64,000 nucleotides of DNA from positions 186,001-250,000 of the forward strand of contig NZ_BAEO01000065.1 in NCBI RefSeq assembly GCF_000314995.1, in the 5' to 3' direction. Below, in pieces: positions 8,724 through 16,875 of the stretch. The notes under the pieces were generated by a model, which saw nothing but the letters and a program-made list of their open reading frames with translations, did not search any database and was not told where the DNA came from. Origin of the DNA: Paraglaciecola arctica BSs20135 (GTDB lineage: Bacteria > Pseudomonadota > Gammaproteobacteria > Enterobacterales > Alteromonadaceae). A program made the translations under genes and the position numbers. Position 1 is the stretch's first letter. Every line of letters begins with the position of its first letter.

Positions 8724-11700
8724 TTAAAAACTACCCCGTAAACCAACAGAATAACGGGCACCTGGTTGCTGTGCCAAAAGTAATTGGTTACTAAAACGAC
8801 CATGCTTAAGTACATTTTCCTCAGTAATATTGACTCCCTCAATAAACATTGAAAAATTGTCATTAAGTGCATAACTAGCACTTAAATCAAGTTGTTGATA
8901 ACTACGCACGTAAGTAGGTTCTGGCCCTTGTATTTGCACCAAAGATTGCAAAAATCCATCACGATGATTCCAAGCCAACCTAATTTGGCTTGGACCTTTC
9001 TCGTAATAAAGGATCAAGTTTTGTGAGTTACTTAACCCCGTTAAAGCAAATTTTTGTGAAATATCAGTTGGATTGAGTTTGGCGTTACTGTCTACCAAAG
9101 TCATGTTTGCCACTACGCCCCAACCACTTTCAAAGTCATGCTGTATCGCAAACTCAAAGCCACTTACTGTTGCCGTTTGGCCATTGGTAGGTGTAGTTAA
9201 ATCAAATTCTGCGAGTGTATCTTCACTATCTGGAGCACGAGAATCGGTCCCTGTACTTGGATCAGTAACATCATTTATGGTCATTTTTGTCACTGTACTA
9301 ACGATGAAATTGCTGACTTTCTTTTTGAAATAACTTGCTGATATGTAGCTTAATGGTTGGTAGTACCATTCAAGGGTTAAATCGAAGTTGGTAGATTCAA
9401 ATGGCTTTAGTTCTGGGTTCCCTGAGCTAGCTCGTAAATCTCCACCTTGACGAGTAGTAGTTAATACTAGACTTGGTGATAACTGACTCATAGTTGGCCG
9501 TGTTAGCGAGCGCGACAGACCAAATCTGGCCACTATATTGTCTTGCCATTGGGCTTTTATCGATAAACTGGGTAACCAATTATTGTAAGTGGCCGAACGT
9601 GAAATAATGCGCCCCGGGGAGTTAAGTTGTCCTAATTCTGTTTGATCAAGGATAGTAAGGGCTAATAAATCTGATTCAAAACCAGTAACCACAATGTCAG
9701 TATTTTCATAACGAACACCATAAATTGTAGAAAATTCAATATCCTGCCATTCTGCTCGCTGATGCCCTTGAATATAGGCCGAGGTGACTTTTTCATCCAC
9801 TGTGAAAGAGTTATTTCGTATTACGGCATCGAAATTCACATCGCTAACTGATTCAAGAAAACTAAATAAAGTTTCACCATCATGTCTTAACCAAAGTTTT
9901 GGCAAATTTTCACTTCCACTTACACTTCCTAGAAAGTCATTGCCGACATCAAATATTGTTTGAAAACTATCTGGAAGGTCAGGCTCTGGGAAATAACCAC
10001 AAAAAGAACAATGCACCGCATTTTTTTCATTATCCCAACGTTCGTTACGTTTTGATTGTTTCGAATACATCAATCCTAATTTAATATCTACGTTAGAATT
10101 AAGCCCCTCAAAAAGGGTAACATCGGTTTTTAACTGGTCAAATTTGTCTTCAATGTTCCAACCGCGACGTAACATTACATGTGCTTTACCGTTAACCGGG
10201 TCTAAATAATTTGACACTCCTGCGGCTTCTCCTGACGCATCGATTATAGTTGGATCAGCAGACTCAAAGTTGGATATCAGAGGCAGGATATTATCTTCTG
10301 AAATGGAAAATGAAGATCGATTTAGGTAACCAATTAAGGTCAAAGCGTTACCCGCGCCTATTCTATCCTTGGTACTGGCTTTAGAAGTAGAGACATCAAA
10401 TTCCATTAACACTTTTGGAGAAACGTGCAAACTACTGTTCAATCCTAGAGCACTTAAACTAGAAGGCCTATCAAACGTGCGGGCATGGAAATCAGTAGCG
10501 TGACCAACATTTTGTGAAAACTCAATTGCAGTACCATTATCATCGGTGACGACATCTTCCAAATTACTCGATGTAAACCAGTGACCTAGAGATGTGGAAT
10601 TAGTTTTTACATTAAAATTTGACTGCAAATAGTCTAGGCTGATTTCTAAATCTGGTGTTACTTTGTATTGCAAAACCAATGTACCACCACTTCGAGTTCG
10701 TTGATCAAAGCGTACTCTTTGATCATAGTTTCTGGGTACAAAAATATTATCCGCTGTACTAGTAATTTGCTCCACAGGAACGTCGGTATTTAATAACCAA
10801 CCATCTGTTTGCACTTCATTAACACGAGCATCTCGAATTTGGTGTGATAGTGACACCAGCCATCCCAATTTGTCATTACTGTTACTAAAAAACACAGTGC
10901 CCTGGGGAGCGGTTTTTTGACTGTTTGTATCAAAGGTTGCTTGTACACTGCCGGCGACTTTAAATTCTCGTGTTGCCATTGGCCTTGCCGTCTTGATGTT
11001 AATGATGGCACCAATTCCTCCGGAAGGTTGTGACGCAGAAAAAGTTTTATCGACACTCACTGATGTCACTAATTCTGAAGCTATAGTATCAAAACTAAAT
11101 TCACGCCCTTGGTTATCCGTCGCCAATCTGCGTCCATTACTCAATACAGTATTAAATTGTGGACCTAAGCCTCGCACAGTGACAAATTGCCCTTCTCCCT
11201 CGGAACGATCAATTGAAACACCCGTTATTCTTTGCAAAGACTCGGCCAAATTGAGATCTGGAAACTTACCAATTTCTTCCGACTGGATAGATTCTGACAC
11301 GCCTATTGATTCTTGTTTGATATCTAAGGCCCAATCCATGCTGCTTCGGATCCCACGCACTTCGATAAGTTCCATAAGTAGTGGTTCTTCAGGAAAAATG
11401 ACAAGGTCATCCCCTTTGCCTGCAAACAAGTCCACTAGTTCTTGAAATAATGATTTATCTTCAATCACTGTATCGCGAATAGAAATACGCTTGATAGTCA
11501 CCACACCATCTGTTTCAAAAGAAGCAACCAGTCCTGTACCTTCAAGTAACTTAGCAATACCTTGTTCAATGGTAAAACTACCTTTTAAAGAATTTGAACG
11601 ACGGGATTGCACTTTTTCATAAGGAAAGATGATGGTGAAGTTGGCTTGTTTGGCAAATTCAATTAACGAAACGTCGGCAGAGCCGGAGTCAATATTAAAA

Positions 11701-11825
11701 TTCTGCAGGTTTTGCTTAGGAAGCGCCCATAATAATTCACTAAACAAACATAGAACTATCCAGAAAACGCCTTTTTTGGGTCTAAGTTTTTTTATAAAAA
11801 TTTGCAGTATCTTCTTAAATTTCAT
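8724..11825 (-). CDS. TonB-dependent transducer with N-terminal STN signalling domain
   Basis: 1033 residues. An N-terminal basic segment and hydrophobic signal (about 18-35), then an STN (secretin/TonB short N-terminal) domain at about 42-113 (FNIDSGSADVSLIEFAKQAN, then GSFTIEQGIAKLLEGTGL). A plug follows with EEIGKFPDLNLAESLQRITG and VTVRGLGPQFN, then a barrel ending GLRGSF. In FecA-like systems the STN domain contacts the periplasmic part of FecR, so that ligand binding at the outer membrane activates an ECF sigma factor. The matching fecI/fecR pair starts 223 bp away on the opposite strand, a divergent arrangement unlike the usual fecIR-fecA order. Its plug closely resembles that of the receptor at 5276-8374, suggesting related ligands. 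No copy of the ECF element was found pointing at this gene, so it may be expressed constitutively as the sensor. Confidence 0.9.
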   Translation of the reverse strand: MKFKKILQIFIKKLRPKKGVFWIVLCLFSELLWALPKQNLQNFNIDSGSADVSLIEFAKQANFTIIFPYEKVQSRRSNSLKGSFTIEQGIAKLLEGTGLVASFETDGVVTIKRISIRDTVIEDKSLFQELVDLFAGKGDDLVIFPEEPLLMELIEVRGIRSSMDWALDIKQESIGVSESIQSEEIGKFPDLNLAESLQRITGVSIDRSEGEGQFVTVRGLGPQFNTVLSNGRRLATDNQGREFSFDTIASELVTSVSVDKTFSASQPSGGIGAIINIKTARPMATREFKVAGSVQATFDTNSQKTAPQGTVFFSNSNDKLGWLVSLSHQIRDARVNEVQTDGWLLNTDVPVEQITSTADNIFVPRNYDQRVRFDQRTRSGGTLVLQYKVTPDLEISLDYLQSNFNVKTNSTSLGHWFTSSNLEDVVTDDNGTAIEFSQNVGHATDFHARTFDRPSSLSALGLNSSLHVSPKVLMEFDVSTSKASTKDRIGAGNALTLIGYLNRSSFSISEDNILPLISNFESADPTIIDASGEAAGVSNYLDPVNGKAHVMLRRGWNIEDKFDQLKTDVTLFEGLNSNVDIKLGLMYSKQSKRNERWDNEKNAVHCSFCGYFPEPDLPDSFQTIFDVGNDFLGSVSGSENLPKLWLRHDGETLFSFLESVSDVNFDAVIRNNSFTVDEKVTSAYIQGHQRAEWQDIEFSTIYGVRYENTDIVVTGFESDLLALTILDQTELGQLNSPGRIISRSATYNNWLPSLSIKAQWQDNIVARFGLSRSLTRPTMSQLSPSLVLTTTRQGGDLRASSGNPELKPFESTNFDLTLEWYYQPLSYISASYFKKKVSNFIVSTVTKMTINDVTDPSTGTDSRAPDSEDTLAEFDLTTPTNGQTATVSGFEFAIQHDFESGWGVVANMTLVDSNAKLNPTDISQKFALTGLSNSQNLILYYEKGPSQIRLAWNHRDGFLQSLVQIQGPEPTYVRSYQQLDLSASYALNDNFSMFIEGVNITEENVLKHGRFSNQLLLAQQPGARYSVGLRGSF

Positions 11826-11973
11826 AAATCAAACAATACGTTATAGTCGTATTTTCATGTGCAAACAGGATACATAGAGTCCTAAAACGTTAACATGTAT
11901 TAACAAAAAAGTTACACTTAATTTCCATGAATGGCACTAAGATCAAAACACTGTTTGCAGTCAATCAACATTT

Positions 11974-12003
11974 AACTAGCGGAATTTTGATTGGTAATCG
12001 TCT
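11974..12003 (+). promoter_or_regulatory. candidate ECF-sigma promoter (autoregulatory) of the sigma gene
   Basis: AACTAGCGGAA at 11974-11984, two bases, TTGATT, six bases, CGTCT at 11999-12003; the same layout as 8482-8511 on the other strand. It ends 45 bp before the sigma gene ATG. Many ECF sigma genes with FecR-type partners are autoregulated, which would explain the copy here. Confidence 0.65.
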
Positions 12004-12048
12004 TACATCTCGAGGCTACCAAATGTCGATAAGAGTTAGCACCTAAAA

Positions 12049-12639
12049 ATGCAAAAAAAGATAACAACAAATACATCTTGGCATCCAGTATTTTTGGCTG
12101 CTAGGGATAGTATGTTACGGATGGTATCACGCATAGTACCGCCTAAAGAGATTGAAGATATAGTTCAAGAAACTTACGTGCGAATTTGTCAAATGGATAA
12201 ACGTGAGCCAGTTGAACAACACAAGTCTTTTTTAATGAAAACGGCACGGAATTTGGCGTTTGACCATTTAAAAAAGGCCGAGACGCGATTAGCCGATGGT
12301 GTGGAAACTGAATGTGATTTTGATATCGAAGCTGCCATTCACGATGAGGTGTTTGAAACCGCAGCGAGTAAAGAAGAATTTGCCCATTTTTGCGAGGCAG
12401 TTCGTCAATTGCCGGTGCAGTGTAGGCGGGTTTTTGTATTAAAAAAAGTCTATGGTTATACTCAAAAAGAAATAGCCAAAGAGATGAACTTAAGTGAGAG
12501 CACGGTGGAAAAACATATAGCCGTGGGGTTTAAACGATGCGCCAGCCACATGTTGGGCATCAATCAATCAAATGTTGGAATTCGTCAGTCCGAGTCGGCA
12601 AGCGTATCTGCAGTAAATGCTCAAGAGGCAAAAAGATGA
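12049..12639 (+). CDS. ECF RNA polymerase sigma factor, FecI type
   Basis: 196 residues. Region 2 includes PPKEIEDIVQETYVRICQ (about 31-48); region 4 has the helix-turn-helix GYTQKEIAKEMNLSESTVEK near 145-165. There is no region 3, as expected for ECF factors. It directs RNA polymerase to a small regulon when released or activated by its FecR-like partner. The stop codon overlaps the fecR-type start (ATGA), implying translational coupling. Likely regulated by the STN receptor encoded divergently, and likely self-activated through the element at 11974-12003. Probable second target: the operon starting at 8374. Strong family call; the target set is inferred from the shared motif. Confidence 0.92.
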   Translation: MQKKITTNTSWHPVFLAARDSMLRMVSRIVPPKEIEDIVQETYVRICQMDKREPVEQHKSFLMKTARNLAFDHLKKAETRLADGVETECDFDIEAAIHDEVFETAASKEEFAHFCEAVRQLPVQCRRVFVLKKVYGYTQKEIAKEMNLSESTVEKHIAVGFKRCASHMLGINQSNVGIRQSESASVSAVNAQEAKR

Positions 12640-13685
12640 GTAAGGTGGTTGGGATTAACATCAATAAAGACCCTATCGATGAAGCGAGTGTATGGATCAC
12701 TCGGCTAGACAGAGGGTTATCAAACCAAGAGCTAAGAGAGCTTAAAACTTGGCTACAAGATTCACCTACGAATACTGAAACCTTTATGCAGTTGGTAGAG
12801 TTATGGGACAAAATGGAATCTCTCTCTCAGCTTAGTGAGTTGTTTCCTCGCAAACTTCAAAATGTATCCAGTAAAAAAGCACCTGTTTTAGCTTGGGCTG
12901 CGAGTTTCATTTTCGCATCGCTTATTTCATTGGGTTTATGGTTCAACGCAGACCTTTTTTTAGGGTCAAACGCAACACAAATAGTCCAGTTTAATAACGA
13001 ATACGAAACTAAAATTGGAGAACAATCCACCATATCCTTGCAGGATAAAACGCAAATAAAATTGAATACAAATAGTTTAGTTAAAGTGACTTATACAGAT
13101 AAGCAACGTGTATTCGAGTTAATACGAGGTGAAATGCATGTGGTGGTTGCCCACAACAAACAAAAACCTTTAAGTGTTTATGCTGGCTCAAATATCATCC
13201 AAGCCGTTGGTACTGCTTTTAATGTTGAACTTGCAGCAGATGAAGTGGAATTGATTGTGACTGATGGCAAGGTTTTAGTTACTGACATCAATAGTCAAAA
13301 CGTAGCACCCTTGAAATTAAAAAATGTATATTTACCTCCCAAATCTTTTGCTGTAAGCAAAGGGCAAAAAGCTCAGCTTAAAGCGAGCAATACCAACATT
13401 ATCGGTAGTGACGAGGTAAAACTAGCGTCTGACTTGGCTTGGCAACAAGGCAATCTGGTTTTTAGAGGAGAAAGCCTGTTTGAAGCAATGCAAGAAGTCG
13501 CCCGCTACACCAACTATCAATTTGATTTTGGAGATGAAGAGATTAAACACCTGCAAATTGCAGGGCTTTTCAAGACGTCTGATATTAGTGGTTTTTTAGC
13601 CGCATTGGAAAGTAACTTTGATGTTATTTTCGAGAAATTGAGTGATAACAAAATCAGACTCAATAAAAAACCACAGTCTAACTAA
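12636..13685 (+). CDS. FecR-type anti-sigma/sigma regulator
   Basis: 349 residues from the ATG at 12636, chosen because AGAGG lies 7 bases upstream and the ATG overlaps the sigma stop by 4 bp; a longer frame from 12537 only reads through the sigma gene out of frame. Domains: N-terminal cytoplasmic DUF4880-like region (DEASVWITRLDRGLSNQEL, about 14-33), one transmembrane segment (about 84-107, APVLAWAASFIFASLISLGL), and a periplasmic FecR domain (about 125-230). The C-terminal DUF4974-like region (AMQEVARYTNYQFDFGDEEI) is the part that contacts an STN domain. It relays the receptor signal across the inner membrane to the sigma factor encoded just upstream. Confidence 0.9.
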   Translation: MSKVVGININKDPIDEASVWITRLDRGLSNQELRELKTWLQDSPTNTETFMQLVELWDKMESLSQLSELFPRKLQNVSSKKAPVLAWAASFIFASLISLGLWFNADLFLGSNATQIVQFNNEYETKIGEQSTISLQDKTQIKLNTNSLVKVTYTDKQRVFELIRGEMHVVVAHNKQKPLSVYAGSNIIQAVGTAFNVELAADEVELIVTDGKVLVTDINSQNVAPLKLKNVYLPPKSFAVSKGQKAQLKASNTNIIGSDEVKLASDLAWQQGNLVFRGESLFEAMQEVARYTNYQFDFGDEEIKHLQIAGLFKTSDISGFLAALESNFDVIFEKLSDNKIRLNKKPQSN

Positions 13686-13766
13686 TCCCAAATTTCATAC
13701 AAATAGCCACTGCATTGTGTCGATGTCAGTGGATTTTTGGCAACCTTAAAAAAGTGAAACTCAAAG

Positions 13767-15167
13767 ATGAACAACCATTCTCAAAAAGAAAATCTACTTT
13801 TTATTATTATCATTAGCACTGTCGCTACCATTGGCGGATTTTTATTTGGCTTTGATAGTGGCGTCATAAACGGCACGGTTGATGGACTGACCATGGCATT
13901 TAAATCTGAATCCATTGGCCAAGGCTTTAATGTCGCCAGTATGCTGTTGGGCTGTGCTGTGGGTGCATTTGCGGCTGGCACATTAGCAGATTGGTTGGGC
14001 CGAAAGGGGTTACTTATTATTGCTGCCATATTCTTTGTTTTAAGCGCTTGGGGCTCAGGGATCGCGCTAAGCTCAGCGGAGTTTATTTTCTATCGTATCA
14101 TTGGTGGCCTTGCTGTTGGCGCTGCGTCTGTAATGGCTCCGGCTTACATTAGCGAAATTGCTCCCGCAAGAATGCGAGGCAGGCTGGCCACCATTCAACA
14201 AATAGCCATAATATTCGGGTTATTTTGTGCCTTTATCAGCAACTATTTGCTCGCCAAAACAGCTGGCGGGTCTACAGAACCTTTTTGGCTTGGTTATCAA
14301 ACATGGCGCTGGATGTTTTGGATAGAACTATTGCCAGCAGCCATATTCTTTTTGTCTTTGCTTGCCATTCCAGAAAGCCCTCGTTTTTTAGTGATCAAAG
14401 GTAAACGCGAAAAAGCCTTAGCCACACTCACAAAACTATATGGAGCTAACCAAGCTAAGCTCACATTGGGCGAAATTGAACAATCAATTGCAACAGAAAA
14501 TCACCAACCAAAACTATCAGATTTAGCAACAGGTGGGAAAGTCAGAACCATTGTTTGGGTGGGGATTGGCTTAGCCATGTTTCAACAATTAGTTGGCATT
14601 AATGTGGTGTTTTATTATGGCGCGGTATTATGGCAAGCCGTAGGTTTCTCTGAATCAGATTCACTGATGATTAATGTAATTGTTGGCGCAGTCAGTATTA
14701 TTGCCTGCGTGATAACTATTAGTCTTATCGATAAGCTGGGAAGACGACCATTTTTGATCATCGGTTCAATTGGCATGAGTATTACTTTACTCACACTTGT
14801 TTGGGTATTCGCCAATGCCGACGTGGCAGAAAATGGCAATTTAGTGTTAGGCGAAAATGGAACGCTCGCCTTAGTTGCAGCCAATGCTTATGTGTTTTTC
14901 TTTAACCTATCATGGGGACCAGTTATGTGGGTCTTGCTGGGTGAAATGTTCCCTAATCAAATCCGCGGCTCAGGGTTAGCTGTGGCTGGGTTTGCCCAGT
15001 GGATAGCTAATTTTGCAATCACCATGACATTCCCAATTATGTTAACCACTATTGGTTTGGCGAGTGCTTATGGGTTTTATGCAGTTTGCGCATTTTTGTC
15101 AGTGATCTTCGTAATTAAAATGGTCAAAGAGACAAAGGGTAAAACCTTAGAAAGCATGCAAGGTTAA
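13767..15167 (+). CDS. sugar porter family MFS transporter (sugar:H+ symporter)
   Basis: 466 residues with about 12 transmembrane helices. Sugar-porter (XylE/GalP/GLUT-like) signatures are present: GGFLFGFDSGVINGT in helix 1, DWLGRKG in loop 2-3, PESPRFLVIKGKREKA after helix 6, QQLVGINVVFYYG in helix 7 and DKLGRRPF in loop 8-9. It probably brings a monosaccharide across the inner membrane with protons. It starts 81 bp after fecR on the same strand with no terminator between, so it may be co-expressed with the sigma/regulator pair. That supports a carbohydrate ligand for the surface-signalling system. Exact sugar unknown. Confidence 0.88.
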   Translation: MNNHSQKENLLFIIIISTVATIGGFLFGFDSGVINGTVDGLTMAFKSESIGQGFNVASMLLGCAVGAFAAGTLADWLGRKGLLIIAAIFFVLSAWGSGIALSSAEFIFYRIIGGLAVGAASVMAPAYISEIAPARMRGRLATIQQIAIIFGLFCAFISNYLLAKTAGGSTEPFWLGYQTWRWMFWIELLPAAIFFLSLLAIPESPRFLVIKGKREKALATLTKLYGANQAKLTLGEIEQSIATENHQPKLSDLATGGKVRTIVWVGIGLAMFQQLVGINVVFYYGAVLWQAVGFSESDSLMINVIVGAVSIIACVITISLIDKLGRRPFLIIGSIGMSITLLTLVWVFANADVAENGNLVLGENGTLALVAANAYVFFFNLSWGPVMWVLLGEMFPNQIRGSGLAVAGFAQWIANFAITMTFPIMLTTIGLASAYGFYAVCAFLSVIFVIKMVKETKGKTLESMQG

Positions 15168-15180
15168 GTAAAACCTAGAA

Positions 15181-15214
15181 AACCTGAAAATACCGCTAGG
15201 GATATTTTCAGGTT
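15181..15214. terminator. bidirectional terminator between MFS gene and gor
   Basis: A 12-bp perfect stem, AACCTGAAAATA (15181-15192) with TATTTTCAGGTT (15203-15214), around a 10-base loop, placed between two convergent genes. The minus-strand side is followed by TTTTCTAGGTTTT, the plus side by CTTT, so it should serve gor best and the transporter gene less strongly. Confidence 0.75.
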
Positions 15215-15262
15215 CTTTGGTATTAACTCATATTTAAGCTATTACGGCAGAAAGTTCTATCG

Positions 15263-16612
15263 TTAATTGAGGGTAACGAACTCTTCGCCACTGGTTGGAT
15301 GGATCGCCACACAAGAATCAAAATCAGCCTTAGTTGCGCCCATTTTCATGGCTACGCCAAAACCTTGGAGTATTTCATCCATTCCTGCACCTATTCCGTG
15401 CAAACCGACTACTTTTTGGTTTTCGCCTGCACAAATTAACTTCATACGGGTCATTTGGCGATGTTTAGTGACAGCCGTGTACATAGCTGCAAAACCTGAG
15501 TTATACACAGTAATATTGTCTTCTCCATATTCCTCTTTGGCTTCTGCTTCACTCAAGCCGATTGTGCCAATAGGTGGATGACTAAAAACGACTGTTGGAA
15601 TTAGGGTGTAATCCATATGAGCGTTGGTTTGGCCATTAAATAAACGCTCAGATAACAAACGCCCCGATTTTACGGCTACAGGAGTAAGTTCAACATAACC
15701 AATGTTATCACCTACTGCATATATGCCATCGACGTTAGTATTTTGGAATTTATCAACTTTAATGTAGCCTCGTTCGTTTAGCTCCACGCCAGTATTCTCC
15801 AAGCCTATTTTATCGTTGGCTGGTTCACGGCCTATTGCCCAAACCACACAATCGGTCTCGATTGACTCGCCGTTTTCAAATTCAATAGTTAAAGAGCCAT
15901 CAGAATTTTTTATCACCTGAGTAGGTGTGGCGTGGGTATGTAATGTAGGACCGTCTTGAGCCATAAGCTCTACCAAGGTCTCAGATAACATAGTGTCAAA
16001 AGTACGCAGTGGCGCATGTTTACGTACCACTAAGTCAGTTTTTGTACCTAATGCGTGCATGACACCAGCAAGCTCTACAGCAATATAACCTGCGCCAACT
16101 ACAACAGCGCGTTTAGGTTGCTCTGTTAGGTCGAAGAAGCCATTTGAATCGATACCCAATTCAGCACCTGGAATTTTAGGCTGAGTAGGACGACCACCTG
16201 TGGCAATCAATATATGTTCAGCAGTGTACTGTTTGCCGTTTACTTCTATGGTGTTTTTATTCACAAAAGTGGCAAACCCATTGATAAGTGTTACACCATT
16301 TTTTTCAAAACCACTACCGTAACTGCCGTGAATACGCTTGATGTAAGCTTCGCGGCTATCCACTAGGGTTTGCCAGTTAAAGTTATTCACTGTGACATCA
16401 AAACCGTAATCGGGTGCATACAAGTTAATCGCTTCAGCAACATGTGCGCCAAACCACATCACTTTTTTCGGCACACAGCCCACATTCACACATGTTCCGC
16501 CAATGGCATTTGCTTCTACCAATGCTACTTTTTTACCGTGTTTAGCCGCGCGATTCGCCGATGCAATACCGCCACTGCCACCACCAATACATATATAATC
16601 AAAATCTGCCAT
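15263..16612 (-). CDS. gor: glutathione-disulfide reductase
   Basis: 449 residues, cytoplasmic FAD-dependent enzyme that reduces GSSG with NADPH. N-terminal FAD motif CIGGGSGG (8-15), redox-active disulfide in [13 protein letters not shown] (Cys41 and Cys46), NAD(P)-binding [11 protein letters not shown] in the middle, and the C-terminal interface segment with the catalytic HPTSGEEFV. Length matches the E. coli enzyme (450). It is convergent with the MFS gene and divergent from prlC; gor and prlC are also close neighbours in E. coli. Confidence 0.96.
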   Translation of the reverse strand: MADFDYICIGGGSGGIASANRAAKHGKKVALVEANAIGGTCVNVGCVPKKVMWFGAHVAEAINLYAPDYGFDVTVNNFNWQTLVDSREAYIKRIHGSYGSGFEKNGVTLINGFATFVNKNTIEVNGKQYTAEHILIATGGRPTQPKIPGAELGIDSNGFFDLTEQPKRAVVVGAGYIAVELAGVMHALGTKTDLVVRKHAPLRTFDTMLSETLVELMAQDGPTLHTHATPTQVIKNSDGSLTIEFENGESIETDCVVWAIGREPANDKIGLENTGVELNERGYIKVDKFQNTNVDGIYAVGDNIGYVELTPVAVKSGRLLSERLFNGQTNAHMDYTLIPTVVFSHPPIGTIGLSEAEAKEEYGEDNITVYNSGFAAMYTAVTKHRQMTRMKLICAGENQKVVGLHGIGAGMDEILQGFGVAMKMGATKADFDSCVAIHPTSGEEFVTLN

Positions 16613-16875
16613 GAGCCTACCTAGTTAAAAATATTTAGTTGAAGATAGTATCTATCTTACAAAAATAACACCGGAATTAATCAATTGATGCAATCTAGCA
16701 AATCGATACTTCGGCGCTGTTGATCTTTTATGAGCCTTAAGTACGTAAAAGAACCTCTTTGGCACAGTTTAATTACACCACGGACAAAATTATCTATGGG
16801 AACTACCGGTCAGCTATTGAGATCTAGTCAAACCAACCCAATTTCTTTAAGTAACTGAGAAGACAAGAGTACTTT

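Noticed and set aside
10993..11445. 150-residue open frame antisense to the STN receptor gene
   Set aside because: It is the mirror of a conserved plug-domain coding sequence, with no ribosome site or family match of its own.
12537..12635. Upstream extension of the FecR-type gene
   Set aside because: It only reads the end of the sigma gene in another frame; a ribosome site and 4-bp stop/start overlap support 12636.
15181..15214. Third copy of the ECF element (contains CCGCTAG)
   Set aside because: Only seven bases match; the neighbouring TTGATT and CGTCT blocks are missing and the bases lie in a terminator loop.
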